From the NCBI GenBank assembly GCA_947628075.1, contig CANQYF010000003.1, forward strand, positions 1 to 31,885: DNA of 31,885 nucleotides. The letters are read 5' to 3'. Shown one piece after another: positions 1-8,621 of this stretch. This DNA is from an uncultured Bacilli bacterium (GTDB taxonomy: Bacteria > Bacillota_I > Bacilli_A > RF39 > UBA660). Positions within the stretch are counted from its first letter, which is position 1; the number at the start of each line of letters is the position of its first letter. The position numbers and the translations under genes are program-made. The notes under the pieces were generated by a model. It saw nothing but the letters and a program-made list of their open reading frames with translations, was not told the DNA's origin and did not search any database.

Positions 1-2
1 AA

Positions 3-359
3 TATGCTCTTTTAACTAATGAAATATATAAAGGTTGGTCAAATATGACTGCTTCTGAATATAAAAAATTAAAAGGTATCAGAAAAGAATCATTGAGAGA
101 TAATATGACTGACATTGAAGTGGCTCTAACAAATATTGGTGAAATAGCAGCAAGGGATATTGCAAGAGAAGAACATCCAAAAGGCTTAAAAGAAAACTTA
201 AATGTAGCAAAACGTGGTGGAGGAGTTGCCAAAGGAGCAAAGGACTTATATGAAAAAGAAACTAAAAAATCAGCTATATCTAAAAGCAACAGTTTAAATT
301 ATAAATATATAGATGAAACAAAGAAAATAGAAGAAAAAGCGAGTGATAAAAATGAGTAA
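3..359 (+). CDS. dinD: DinD-like DNA-damage-inducible protein, 3' part only
   Basis: The reading frame is open from base 3, so the gene starts outside the window; a methionine at 45 is internal. The visible 118 residues match what I know of the C-terminal half of the DinD family: an N-terminal stretch with GWSNM, then EYKKLKGIRKESLRDNMT, the helical VALTNIGEIAARDIA segment, and a Lys/Gly-rich tail with VAKRGGGVAKGA. Escherichia coli DinD belongs to the LexA regulon and has been described as an inhibitor of RecA filaments. The stop codon at 357-359 overlaps the start of rbgA at 352 by 8 bases, so translation of the two is probably linked. The family call rests on pattern recognition of the C-terminal half. 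The promoter, any LexA box and the N-terminal domain cannot be seen. Confidence 0.7.
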   Translation, partial: YALLTNEIYKGWSNMTASEYKKLKGIRKESLRDNMTDIEVALTNIGEIAARDIAREEHPKGLKENLNVAKRGGGVAKGAKDLYEKETKKSAISKSNSLNYKYIDETKKIEEKASDKNE

Positions 360-1224
360 TAATAGTGAAAAACAGGGGTTGCATAAAAGCGTAATCAACT
401 GGTATCCAGGGCATATGGCTAAGACCAAAAGATTAATAAGTGATGAACTTAAAAATATTGATATAGTTTATGAAGTAATTGATGCTAGAATTCCTTATTC
501 TAGTAAAATAAAAGATATTGATAATTTAATTAAAAATAAACAAAGAATTTTAATTATGACTAAGAAAGATTTATGTGATATAAACATTACTAATAAATGG
601 GCAAAATTTTATGAAGATAAAGGATATAATGTTTTAGTTGTAGATCTAAAAGATAATAATGATTATAAAAAAATAATTGATTTAACTCATGAAATTACTA
701 AAAATATTCAAGAGAAAAGAAAAGGAAAAGGGTTAAAAGAAAAAGAAATAAGAGCATTAGTAATTGGGATACCAAATGTTGGTAAAAGCACTCTTATTAA
801 TAAAATAACTGGCAAAAAAAGCACTAATGTTGAGAATAGACCGGGAGTTACCAAAAATTTAAATTATTTAAAAACAAATGAAGGAATTACTTTATTAGAT
901 ACACCAGGAATATTATGGCCAAAATTAGATGAAGAAAAAGTAGCTTTAAATATTGCCTCAACTGGTGGTATAAGAAAAGAAGTATTAAATTTAGATGAAA
1001 TATGTTTACATATTTTAAATTTTTTGTATGAAAATTATCCTAATATTTTAAAAGAAAAATACGGTATAAATGATAATGATCCAATTTTAATGTATGAAAT
1101 TATTGCCAAAAAAATTGGTGCTGTAAAAAATAATGAAATTAATTATGACAAAGTGAGCGAAAAAGTGTATAATGATTTAGTAGGAGAAAAAATCAAAGGA
1201 GTAACATTAGATAAATGGCAGTAG
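352..1224 (+). CDS. rbgA: Ribosome biogenesis GTPase RbgA (YlqF)
   Basis: This is a circularly permuted GTPase needed for late assembly of the 50S subunit. The N-terminus carries the family hallmark WYPGHM. The G motifs come in permuted order: G4 as TKKD, then the Walker A/G1 motif GIPNVGKST, then G3 as DTPGILWP, followed by a C-terminal helical RNA-binding domain. The frame extends to a GTG at 343, but the ATG at 352 gives the normal N-terminus and a usual length of 290 residues. It overlaps dinD by 8 bases and rnhB by 10. The rbgA-rnhB pair upstream of topA is a conserved Firmicutes arrangement, which supports the assignment. Confidence 0.96.
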   Translation: MSNNSEKQGLHKSVINWYPGHMAKTKRLISDELKNIDIVYEVIDARIPYSSKIKDIDNLIKNKQRILIMTKKDLCDINITNKWAKFYEDKGYNVLVVDLKDNNDYKKIIDLTHEITKNIQEKRKGKGLKEKEIRALVIGIPNVGKSTLINKITGKKSTNVENRPGVTKNLNYLKTNEGITLLDTPGILWPKLDEEKVALNIASTGGIRKEVLNLDEICLHILNFLYENYPNILKEKYGINDNDPILMYEIIAKKIGAVKNNEINYDKVSEKVYNDLVGEKIKGVTLDKWQ

Positions 1225-1844
1225 ATTTATTAAAATACGAAAAATCATTATATAAAGAAGGATATGAATTAATTGCAGGTTGTGATGAAGCTGGTCGCGG
1301 GCCTTTAGCTGGCCCCGTAGTGGCTTCTGCTGTAATTTTACCCAAAAATTATAAATTAAAAGGACTGAATGATTCTAAGCAATTAAGTGAAAAGAAAAGA
1401 AATGAATTTTACGATATAATTCAAAAAGATGCCCTAAGTATTGGTGTAGGAATCGTTGATAATAAAAAAATAGATGAAATTAATATATTAGAGGCATCAA
1501 GATTAGCGATGAATATCGCTTTAGACAATTTAAAAATAAAACCGGAATATATTTTAACAGATGCTATGAAATTGCAAAGAAATGTTCCTGTTTTAGCCAT
1601 TATTCATGGTGATGCCTTAAGTTTAAATATTGCGGCTGCTTCCGTAATTGCCAAAGTTACTAGGGATAGAATAATGACAAATTTAGGTAAAGAATATCCT
1701 GAATATGAATTTGAACAACATAAAGGGTATCCTACTAAAAGACATATTGAATTAGTCAAAAAATTGGGAGTATTAGATTGTTATCGACAAACTTTTCGTC
1801 CCATAAGTGAATTAGTGAAAGGAAGTAATAGAGATGGAAAATAA
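1215..1844 (+). CDS. rnhB: Ribonuclease HII
   Basis: RNase HII cuts the RNA strand of RNA/DNA hybrids and starts removal of single ribonucleotides misinserted into DNA. The 209-residue product is of normal length. It has the DEAGRGPLAGP signature with catalytic Asp24 and Glu25, the third acidic residue at Asp116 (LTDAM) and the fourth at Asp133 (HGD). The KVTRDR and HKGYPTK segments typical of the family follow. The start ATG at 1215 lies inside the end of rbgA and the gene overlaps the next one by 11 bases, so the genes are almost certainly co-translated. No residue needed for catalysis appears to be missing. Confidence 0.97.
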   Translation: MAVDLLKYEKSLYKEGYELIAGCDEAGRGPLAGPVVASAVILPKNYKLKGLNDSKQLSEKKRNEFYDIIQKDALSIGVGIVDNKKIDEINILEASRLAMNIALDNLKIKPEYILTDAMKLQRNVPVLAIIHGDALSLNIAAASVIAKVTRDRIMTNLGKEYPEYEFEQHKGYPTKRHIELVKKLGVLDCYRQTFRPISELVKGSNRDGK

Positions 1845-3930
1845 AAAAGAAATAATGGATATGGAGAAAAATGAGAATAAGAGCTTAAAAAAAGATTCAT
1901 TTATTTTTAATTTATTTTTTATAAATATTTGTCTTTTTGCTATTGAAATAATTTTTAGATTTTTAAATGATTTTGAAATATTTAGTTATGCTACTTTACG
2001 AATATTTCTAAGTACTTTTATAATTTCTTTGCTATTTACCTTAATTAGTTTTTTGACTAAGAAAAAATGGCTTAAAAATACAATATTATTAATATTAGTC
2101 TTTTTCTACTCTATATATACATGGTTACAAATTGGGTTTATTAATTATTTAGGAGTATATATTTCATTTCATACTTCTAGTCAATTTGGGGCAGTTAAAG
2201 ATTATATTGGTGACTTTTTATTGTCATTTAAATGGACTTATTATTTAGTATTTATACCTTTTATTTTTGCTTTAAGTTTTTATATATTAGGATTACGCAA
2301 AAGAGAATATATTAAACCAAATATTGGTTTAAATACTATTAAAGCTTTAATAGTTATATTTATTAGTATGCTAATTTATTATAGTACTTTAATAATTCCA
2401 TTTATGCAAAATGACTTACAGATTAAAAGTAATAAAAAATTATTTATAAATCCTGATGTTCCTACGGTGGCAGTCAATCAATTTGGGGTTATGGTTTTTG
2501 GAGCATTAGATTTAAAAAGTTTTATTTTTCCAGTTCAAGAAGAGGAAGAAGCCTTTAAATTTGAAGAATCACAACAACCAGTAAATAGAGAAGTATCGCC
2601 GGCTTTAATGGATATTGCTAAAGATGAAACTAATAAGAAATATACTAATTTAAATAACTTTTTTGCATCGCAAGAAGTTACTGATTATAATGAATATACT
2701 GGTATGTTTGAAGGTAAAAATGTTATTATAATTTTAATGGAATCAGTAAATGAAGCCTTTATTAATGAAGAATTTTTCCCTAATTTTTATAAATTATATA
2801 GTGAAGGCTGGCATTGGGAGAATAATTATTCACCTCGTAATAGTTGCGCAACTGGTAATAATGAATTTAGTGCAATGACAGGTTTATATTCTATTTATAA
2901 TACTTGTACATCTAATGTTTATAAAGATAATTCCTATTTTGAAGCAATTTTCAATTTATTTAATAATAAAGGTTATACCACTACTAGTATGCATGATTTT
3001 GTTGAATGGTTTTATAAAAGAAAAACAATTCATCCTAATATGGGAAGTATGAAGTATTATAATGCAAACAATTTAGATATTGAAACAGCTAGTTATTATG
3101 GAGAATGGCCTAGTGATGAAGAATTCTTTGAAAAAGCGATGGATATTGTCTTAAATGATAATTCTGGTAAACCTTTTATGACTTGGTTAACGACAGTTAC
3201 AACCCATCAACCATATACAAATAATTCAACTTATGGTGAATTATATAAAGCTGATTTTAAAGCGAAAGGTTATTCTAATGCCGTTAGTAGATATTTTTCA
3301 AAGTTAAAAGTTTTAGATAATGCGATTGGTATTATGTTAGATAAACTAAAAGCAGCAGGAAAGCTAGATGATACCGTTATTTTACTAACTGCTGATCACT
3401 ATCCATATGGTCTTAATCGAAATTATATTTCTGAAATGATTAAACATGATTTAAATGATTATGAAATTGAAAGAACTCCTTTTGTTATTTATAACAGTAC
3501 AATGAGTCCTAAGACTTTTTCAGAATATTCTTCCTATCTTAATTTAACTCCAACTATTGCTAATTTAATGAATTTAGATTTTGATCCAAGACTTTATATG
3601 GGTAAAGATTTATTAAGTAAAGAATATACTTCAAGAGTAGTTTTTGCGGATGGCTCTTGGAAAAATGAATTAGCATATTATAATGCTTCAAATAGTAAAA
3701 TAACTTATTATAAGGAAGATGCCTATACACCTGAAGAAATTCAACAAATAAATAATGAAGTAGCCCTTCAAATTCAAATGAGTACTAACGCTATTAAAAA
3801 TAATTATTTTAAATATTTAGAAGAAAAAATTACGGAATATAATAGTAAATTACAACAAGATGTTGAAGAAGATGTTACTGATAATTCAGTTGATGCATCT
3901 TCAAATCCTGAAGAAAAAACTGAGAATTAG
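1834..3930 (+). CDS. LTA synthase-like membrane sulfatase (phosphoglycerol transferase family)
   Basis: Members of this family transfer glycerol-phosphate from phosphatidylglycerol onto lipoteichoic acid or related envelope polymers, using an extracellular alkaline-phosphatase/sulfatase fold. The 698-residue protein has about five membrane segments (roughly 22-44, 52-75, 83-101, 131-152, 167-190), an acidic linker, and an outer catalytic domain from about 295. Likely active-site residues are Glu303 (LMES), the nucleophile Thr340 (SCATGNNEF), His458 (TTHQPY) and Asp521-His522 (TADHYP). An acidic, Asn/Ser-rich tail follows. AGGAAG precedes the ATG at 1834; ATGs at 1855 and 1861 are alternatives. 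It lies in one transcript with rbgA and rnhB and is closed by the terminator at 3931. Whether the product is LTA or another polymer cannot be told from sequence. Confidence 0.88.
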   Translation: MENKKEIMDMEKNENKSLKKDSFIFNLFFINICLFAIEIIFRFLNDFEIFSYATLRIFLSTFIISLLFTLISFLTKKKWLKNTILLILVFFYSIYTWLQIGFINYLGVYISFHTSSQFGAVKDYIGDFLLSFKWTYYLVFIPFIFALSFYILGLRKREYIKPNIGLNTIKALIVIFISMLIYYSTLIIPFMQNDLQIKSNKKLFINPDVPTVAVNQFGVMVFGALDLKSFIFPVQEEEEAFKFEESQQPVNREVSPALMDIAKDETNKKYTNLNNFFASQEVTDYNEYTGMFEGKNVIIILMESVNEAFINEEFFPNFYKLYSEGWHWENNYSPRNSCATGNNEFSAMTGLYSIYNTCTSNVYKDNSYFEAIFNLFNNKGYTTTSMHDFVEWFYKRKTIHPNMGSMKYYNANNLDIETASYYGEWPSDEEFFEKAMDIVLNDNSGKPFMTWLTTVTTHQPYTNNSTYGELYKADFKAKGYSNAVSRYFSKLKVLDNAIGIMLDKLKAAGKLDDTVILLTADHYPYGLNRNYISEMIKHDLNDYEIERTPFVIYNSTMSPKTFSEYSSYLNLTPTIANLMNLDFDPRLYMGKDLLSKEYTSRVVFADGSWKNELAYYNASNSKITYYKEDAYTPEEIQQINNEVALQIQMSTNAIKNNYFKYLEEKITEYNSKLQQDVEEDVTDNSVDASSNPEEKTEN

Positions 3931-3958
3931 CTATTTACATTTTTGTAAATAGTTTTTT
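3931..3958 (+). terminator. Rho-independent terminator after the LTA synthase-like gene
   Basis: A perfect 9-bp stem (CTATTTACA at 3931-3939 paired with TGTAAATAG at 3944-3952) with a TTTT loop is followed by six T. It begins on the base after the stop codon. Confidence 0.9.
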
Positions 3959-3987
3959 AAATTTAATAAAAATTTTTCTATCGTAAG

Positions 3988-4016
3988 TTGACATTAAAGA
4001 ATTTTCATTGTATAAA
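3988..4016 (+). promoter_or_regulatory. Sigma-A type promoter of topA
   Basis: A consensus -35 TTGACA (3988-3993) is separated by 17 bases from TATAAA (4011-4016). It sits between the upstream terminator and the topA ribosome binding site, so topA has its own transcript start near 4023. Confidence 0.85.
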
Positions 4017-4042
4017 ATATAAATGAACGGAGGAAAGTTCAA

Positions 4043-6076
4043 TTGAAAAATATTGTGATAGTAGAATCGCCAGCTAAAAGTAAAACTATTGAAAAATATT
4101 TAGCGGGAGATTATAAAGTAGTATCATCAAAAGGTCATATTAGAGATTTAGCTACAACAGGAAAATATGGCCTTGGTGTAGATTTAGAAAATGATTTTAA
4201 ACCTACATATGTAATAATTAAAGGCAAAAATAAGGATGTTAAAGAATTAAAAAAATTAGTAAGTGCAGCTGATCATATTTATTTAGCTACCGACCCCGAC
4301 CGGGAAGGGGAAATTATATCTTGGCATCTTAAAGAAGAGTTAGCAATACCGGAAGATAAATATACGAGGGTTACATTTAGAGAAATTACAAAAGATGTAG
4401 TTTTAAAATCAATTAAAGAAGAAGCTAAAATTGATATGAATTTAGTAAAGGGAGCCGAAACGAGAAGAATTCTTGATCGTATAATTGGTTTTCGGTTATC
4501 AAAATTAATGCAATATAAAACTGGTGGCAAAAGTGCTGGTCGTGTGCAATCAGTAGCGTTAAAATTAATTGTAGATCGCGAAAGAGAGATTTTAGCTTTT
4601 ATTCCAAAAGAATATTGGACTATTGAAGCTGACTTTAAAGATTTTACCGCTGAGCTTTTTAAATATCGTGATAAAGATATTGAAATTAATACGGAAGTAG
4701 AAGCTGATGAAATACTTGCCAAATTAACCAATTCTTTTAAAATAAAAAATATCGAAGAAAAAGAAAAGAAAAAATCAGCTCGTGAAGTATTTAAAACTTC
4801 TACATTACAACAAATGGCCTCTAATAAACTTAATTTTGCGGCTTCTAAAACAATGAAGATTGCTCAAAAATTATATGAAGGAATTGATTTAGCTAATGAA
4901 ACAGTGGGGCTTATTACGTATATGCGTACGGATAGTGTTAGAGTATCAGATGAATTTATTTCCCAAACTAAAGGCTATATAAATGGTAAATATGGTAAAG
5001 AATATGTGGGATTTGCAAAAGTTGGTAAGAAAAATGCCAATATTCAAGATGCTCATGAAGGAATAAGACCGACTAGTATTAATAGAACCCCGGAAAGTAT
5101 TAAAGCTTATTTAAGTACGGATGAATACAAATTATATAAATTAATATATACGAGAGCCTTAGCTAGTATTATGGCTGATGCCAAAGTATTAGCGACGACA
5201 ATTATTTTTGAAAATAATGAATATCTATTTAAAACAACTGGTAGTGTATTAATTTTTGATGGTTATTTAAAAGTATATTCAGAATATGAAGATAGTGAAG
5301 ATAAAGTCTTACCTAATTTTAAAGAATATAAAAGTGATACTATTCTTAGCAATTCCATTAATAAATACCAACATTTTACTAAACCAGCAAGTCGCTATAC
5401 TGAATCTAGTTTAATAAAAGAATTAGAAAGTTTAGGAATAGGTAGACCTTCTACTTATGCTACTATTATAAGTACTCTTAAAGATCACGATTATGTTAAA
5501 GTTGAAGAAAAGAAATTTGTTCCTACGGAAATGGGAATTGAAACTACCGATAAATTACAAGAATATTTTAGTGATATTATCAATGTTAAATATACAGCTT
5601 CAATGGAAAATGACCTCGATTTAATTGCGGAAGCTAAAAAAGATAATATCAAAGTATTACACGATTTTTATGATAAATTTGCTCCTATTATGGATGATGC
5701 TTTAAAAAATATGACAAAAAAAGCTCCTGTATCAACTGGAGAAGTTTGCCCGGAATGTGGGAATGAATTAGTAATTAGAAAAGGCAAATATGGCGAATTT
5801 GTGGCTTGCTCTAATTATCCTTCTTGTAAATATATTAAGAAAGAAAAGAAAGAAGATAACGAAGATTTAGAACTTGCTAAGTGTCCTAAATGTCAAAAAA
5901 GTATTGTGGCAAGGAAAACAAAAAGAGGAAAAATATTCTATGGCTGTTCGGGATATCCTAAATGTGATTATGCTACTTGGTATAAACCAACGGGTGAAGT
6001 ATGTCCAAAATGCGGTAATTTAATTGTAAATAAAAATAATCAAGAAATTTGCGAAAATTGTGAAAAGAATGACTAA
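4043..6076 (+). CDS. topA: DNA topoisomerase I (type IA)
   Basis: TopA relaxes negative supercoils by cutting one strand through a tyrosyl-DNA link. The N-terminal Toprim domain starts with VIVESPAKSKTIEKYL and contains the acidic cluster TDPDREGE (Asp84, Asp86). The type IA core carries the catalytic tyrosine at about Tyr293 (ITYMRTDS). Three C-terminal zinc-ribbon modules follow from about residue 570; two are complete four-cysteine units and the last is a short CxxC...CxxC unit. The start is TTG at 4043, chosen because GGAGG at 4029-4033 lies 9 bases upstream and the family N-terminus begins exactly there. The gene is monocistronic, with a strong promoter before it and a terminator overlapping its stop codon. 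Confidence 0.98.
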   Translation: MKNIVIVESPAKSKTIEKYLAGDYKVVSSKGHIRDLATTGKYGLGVDLENDFKPTYVIIKGKNKDVKELKKLVSAADHIYLATDPDREGEIISWHLKEELAIPEDKYTRVTFREITKDVVLKSIKEEAKIDMNLVKGAETRRILDRIIGFRLSKLMQYKTGGKSAGRVQSVALKLIVDREREILAFIPKEYWTIEADFKDFTAELFKYRDKDIEINTEVEADEILAKLTNSFKIKNIEEKEKKKSAREVFKTSTLQQMASNKLNFAASKTMKIAQKLYEGIDLANETVGLITYMRTDSVRVSDEFISQTKGYINGKYGKEYVGFAKVGKKNANIQDAHEGIRPTSINRTPESIKAYLSTDEYKLYKLIYTRALASIMADAKVLATTIIFENNEYLFKTTGSVLIFDGYLKVYSEYEDSEDKVLPNFKEYKSDTILSNSINKYQHFTKPASRYTESSLIKELESLGIGRPSTYATIISTLKDHDYVKVEEKKFVPTEMGIETTDKLQEYFSDIINVKYTASMENDLDLIAEAKKDNIKVLHDFYDKFAPIMDDALKNMTKKAPVSTGEVCPECGNELVIRKGKYGEFVACSNYPSCKYIKKEKKEDNEDLELAKCPKCQKSIVARKTKRGKIFYGCSGYPKCDYATWYKPTGEVCPKCGNLIVNKNNQEICENCEKND

Positions 6077-6094
6077 TTTTTTAGCCATTCTTTT
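6063..6094 (+). terminator. Terminator taking in the topA stop codon
   Basis: A 14-bp stem with one A-C mismatch (6063-6076 with 6081-6094) has a TTTT loop and ends in TTTT. The ascending arm contains the last codons and the TAA stop of topA (6074-6076). Confidence 0.8.
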
Positions 6095-6132
6095 AAAATG
6101 TATAATAAATGACAAAGAATAGGGCAAGATAA

Positions 6133-6161
6133 TTAAAAAATAAATAAAAATTTGGTATAAT
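6133..6161 (+). promoter_or_regulatory. Extended -10 promoter upstream of the thioredoxin-like gene
   Basis: TG-N-TATAAT lies at 6153-6161 with a perfect -10 hexamer. A weak -35 (TTAAAA, 6133-6138) is 17 bases upstream. GGGTG before the ATG at 6177 is the likely ribosome binding site. Confidence 0.75.
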
Positions 6162-6176
6162 TTAAATGGGTGAATT

Positions 6177-6779
6177 ATGAAATTAAATAAAGTATTTAAA
6201 AATAAAACACAAATGATTATTTATAGTATTATTACGATTATTTGTCTTTGTTTATTTATAGTTATTAGTAAAATTGATTTTACCAAAAGTGATTTAACAG
6301 ATGCTGAGAAATTTTCTTCGTTATATAACATGGTTTCTAAAAACAATTTGTATAAATTTGCCCATGCTAGTGATGTATTAGAAATTGTAGAAGGAAGAAG
6401 TGGCATTATTTTATTAGGATTTCCTATGAATAAGTGGACTAATTATACGGCGAGCATCTTAAATGAAGTAGCTATGGAACAAGGAGTTAAAGAAATATTA
6501 TATTATGATTTTCATCAAGACCGAAAAGTATCTAATGGAACTTATAGTATTTTAGTTAGTAAATTAAGTGCTTATATGACCGTTGATGATGAGGGCAATA
6601 TGGATATCCAAGCTCCAGCCGTTTTAATAGTTAAAAAAGGAAAAGTTATTGCTTACTTTGATGATACTTCTATATTAAAAGGTAATGTTAAACCAGAAGA
6701 TTATTATACTGAATATCAAAAAGGTTTAACAAAGTCTAGTTTTAAAACTGCTATAATAAATTATTTAAATGAGGAGTAA
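6177..6779 (+). CDS. Membrane-anchored thioredoxin-fold-like protein lacking CxxC
   Basis: The 200-residue product has one N-terminal membrane segment (about residues 11-32) and an outer domain that resembles a thioredoxin fold. It shows a beta strand (GIILLGFP), then a helix (YTASILNEVAMEQ), a strand (EILYYDF), and a later APAVLIVKKGKVIAYFDD segment in the position of the cis-Pro loop. In redox-active relatives the strand is followed by CPxC; here the place is taken by MNKW, so disulphide exchange is unlikely. It starts a cluster with the DUF3298-like protein and frr; the next gene begins 3 bases after its stop. A binding or scaffold role outside the membrane is possible but unproven. Confidence 0.6.
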   Translation: MKLNKVFKNKTQMIIYSIITIICLCLFIVISKIDFTKSDLTDAEKFSSLYNMVSKNNLYKFAHASDVLEIVEGRSGIILLGFPMNKWTNYTASILNEVAMEQGVKEILYYDFHQDRKVSNGTYSILVSKLSAYMTVDDEGNMDIQAPAVLIVKKGKVIAYFDDTSILKGNVKPEDYYTEYQKGLTKSSFKTAIINYLNEE

Positions 6780-6782
6780 AAA

Positions 6783-7541
6783 ATGGAAGAAAATTTTAAA
6801 AATAAACTTGGTTTAACATTTTTTATATTAGTTATTGTCTTTTTATTAGTGGGAGGTTTTATTTATACAAATCATATATTAAATCCAACTAACAAAAAAG
6901 AAGAAGCCAAAAAGGAAGTAAACTATAAGATAGATAAAGATAATCCTTATATTTATTATAAAAATGAAGAAGTAATTAGTGAAAGTGCCGAAATATATTA
7001 TAAAGATGTTGTCATTAATTTAAATACGCAACAAGATTTAAATTCAATTTTAGATAGTGAAAATGAACGCTATAAAAGTAATATTAAATACTTATCAGAT
7101 GCCTCTTTATTAAGTGATGATTTAATTAATTATAAAAATGATAATTTATATATGCTTACTTATAGGGAATATGAAAATTATGAGTATGAAAATTATGTTA
7201 GTTTAGTCTTAAATGATTTCAACTATTCTTGTTTTGATAATAGTACGTTTATTGGTACTAAAAGTTATATTTTTGATACTTCCAATGGTAAACAGTTAAC
7301 CGAAGATGAAATATTAGCGTTATATGATGTTTCTATGGAAGAAATAAAGAATAAAATAAGAAATGTTTTAGATGAAAAGCAAACAACTAATGACGAAGGT
7401 AATCCTTTATTAAAAATCGATGAAACTTTAAATGAATTTACTCAGTATGCTTTATATATAAATGAATATGGACGTTTATATATAACTTATCTTGTCAAAA
7501 CGAGTGATGTAGATTATAATGAGATTATGGAGGTTAAATAA
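6783..7541 (+). CDS. Single-pass membrane protein with DUF3298-like outer domain
   Basis: A membrane segment at about residues 10-30 is followed by a charged linker and an extracellular domain. The C-terminal half (about 130-250), with its YVSLVLNDFNYSC stretch followed by YIFDTSNGKQLTEDEIL, resembles the DUF3298 module found in RsiV-type anti-sigma factors and in the peptidoglycan deacetylase PdaC. In RsiV that module binds lysozyme, but there is no anti-sigma segment at the N-terminus here and no sigma factor gene nearby. A role in sensing or binding cell wall material is inference. The stop overlaps the frr start by one base, so the envelope protein and the ribosome recycling factor are translationally coupled. 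Confidence 0.55.
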   Translation: MEENFKNKLGLTFFILVIVFLLVGGFIYTNHILNPTNKKEEAKKEVNYKIDKDNPYIYYKNEEVISESAEIYYKDVVINLNTQQDLNSILDSENERYKSNIKYLSDASLLSDDLINYKNDNLYMLTYREYENYEYENYVSLVLNDFNYSCFDNSTFIGTKSYIFDTSNGKQLTEDEILALYDVSMEEIKNKIRNVLDEKQTTNDEGNPLLKIDETLNEFTQYALYINEYGRLYITYLVKTSDVDYNEIMEVK

Positions 7542-8074
7542 TGAATTTAAATACTGAAAACAGAATGCTTAAAGTAATTGAAAATTTAGATAATAAACTT
7601 ACAAGTATTAGAGCCGGAAGAGCTAATCCATCTATGTTAAATGGAATTATGGTTGACTATTATGGCTCTATGACACCGCTTAATAGTATTGCAAATATAA
7701 CAGTTCCGGAAGCAAAACAATTATTTATTAAGCCTTTTGATAGAAGTGCTTTAAAAAATATTGAAAAAGCTATAAATGAATCTAATTTAGGAATTGCTCC
7801 TAATAACAATGGGGAAATGGTAATTTTAACAATTCCTGAGCTTACAGAAGATAGAAGAAAAGAATATGTTAAAATGGCTAAAAGTACTGGTGAAGAAGCA
7901 AAAATTGCATTAAGGAATATTCGCCAAGAAGATAATGATAAAATAAAAAAAGAAGAATTACCAGAGGATGAAGAAAAGTTATATTTAGAAGATGTTCAAG
8001 ATTTAATTAATAAATATAATAAAATAGTTGATGATAAAGTCAAAGAAAAAGAATCAGAATTAATGAAAATTTAG
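7541..8074 (+). CDS. frr: Ribosome recycling factor
   Basis: RRF splits the post-termination 70S complex together with EF-G. The 177-residue product is slightly shorter than the usual 185 because its N-terminus is trimmed, but it carries the full core. TSIRAGRANPSMLNGIMVDYYG comes near the N-terminus, split by the usual domain hinge, then TVPEAKQLFIKPFD, and the C-terminal helices with EDRRKEYVKMAK and RQEDNDKIKK. The start ATG shares a base with the preceding stop (TAATG), and GGAGG at 7529-7533 is the ribosome binding site. frr usually follows tsf-pyrH; here those genes are not adjacent and frr sits between membrane protein genes. Confidence 0.96.
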   Translation: MNLNTENRMLKVIENLDNKLTSIRAGRANPSMLNGIMVDYYGSMTPLNSIANITVPEAKQLFIKPFDRSALKNIEKAINESNLGIAPNNNGEMVILTIPELTEDRRKEYVKMAKSTGEEAKIALRNIRQEDNDKIKKEELPEDEEKLYLEDVQDLINKYNKIVDDKVKEKESELMKI

Positions 8075-8090
8075 AAAAGAGCTAGCTATT

Positions 8091-8570
8091 ATGAATAAAA
8101 GGGAAGAAGTAGTAAATAACGAACAAATACAAAAATACAAAGGAAATTTTCAATTGCCACTTATTATTGGAGTATATTTAACTTTAGACATTATATTATT
8201 ATTTTTGCTATGTATTATAGAATTTTATTTTAAGATTGATCACCAAATTATTTTAATAATTAGTTTTGTTTTAGAATTTTTAGCGGTATTATATGTAGCA
8301 TTAAAAGGAAATATAAAGTCTTCCATTATTTTATATATACTTCTTGTGGTGTCACCTGTGTTTTTAGGTTTAATTGCGATGGCCATGAATTACTTTATGC
8401 ATGGTGCAATTCCTTTTACTCCAACCATTCTTTATATTTTTCGAACTGGTTATAATTTTGATTTTGAAAAATTAAATATATTTTTAAGAATAATTACTAT
8501 TTTTAGAATTCCTGCTTTATGTTCAATAATCGTTAGTAGTCTTATACGTTTAAAGAAAAAGGACAAATAA
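8091..8570 (+). CDS. Small polytopic membrane protein, unknown function
   Basis: I do not recognise this 159-residue protein. It shows about four hydrophobic segments (roughly residues 22-46, 50-70, 78-103 and 130-152), a charged N-terminus and a Lys-rich C-terminal end, which suggests both ends are cytoplasmic. No catalytic motif is visible. It starts 16 bases after frr with only a weak Shine-Dalgarno-like GAAAAGAG and is the last gene before the terminator at 8556, so it probably depends on read-through from frr. Confidence 0.7.
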   Translation: MNKREEVVNNEQIQKYKGNFQLPLIIGVYLTLDIILLFLLCIIEFYFKIDHQIILIISFVLEFLAVLYVALKGNIKSSIILYILLVVSPVFLGLIAMAMNYFMHGAIPFTPTILYIFRTGYNFDFEKLNIFLRIITIFRIPALCSIIVSSLIRLKKKDK

Positions 8571-8582
8571 TTTGTCTTTTTT
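8556..8582 (+). terminator. Terminator with the stop codon as its loop
   Basis: GACAAA (8562-8567) pairs with TTTGTC (8571-8576), and the stem extends as A-T pairs into the A run and T run on either side. The three-base loop is the TAA stop codon (8568-8570) of the preceding gene. The T tract runs 8577-8582. Confidence 0.8.
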
Positions 8583-8585
8583 AAA

Positions 8586-8614
8586 TTGTAATATAATTAA
8601 TTAAATAGTATAAT
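8586..8614 (+). promoter_or_regulatory. Promoter of mutS, close to the start codon
   Basis: TTGTAA (8586-8591), 17 bases, TATAAT (8609-8614). The -10 box ends only 7 bases before the mutS ATG at 8622, so the predicted transcript would begin at or next to the start codon. Confidence 0.7.
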
Positions 8615-8621
8615 AGAAAGC

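Noticed and set aside
4279..4731. 150-codon open frame on the - strand inside topA
   Set aside because: It is the mirror of a long conserved coding frame, has no ribosome binding site or promoter, and its Ser/Ile-rich product is typical of antisense to AT-rich genes. Other - strand frames (for example 12085-12348, 30832-31074) were rejected for the same reasons.
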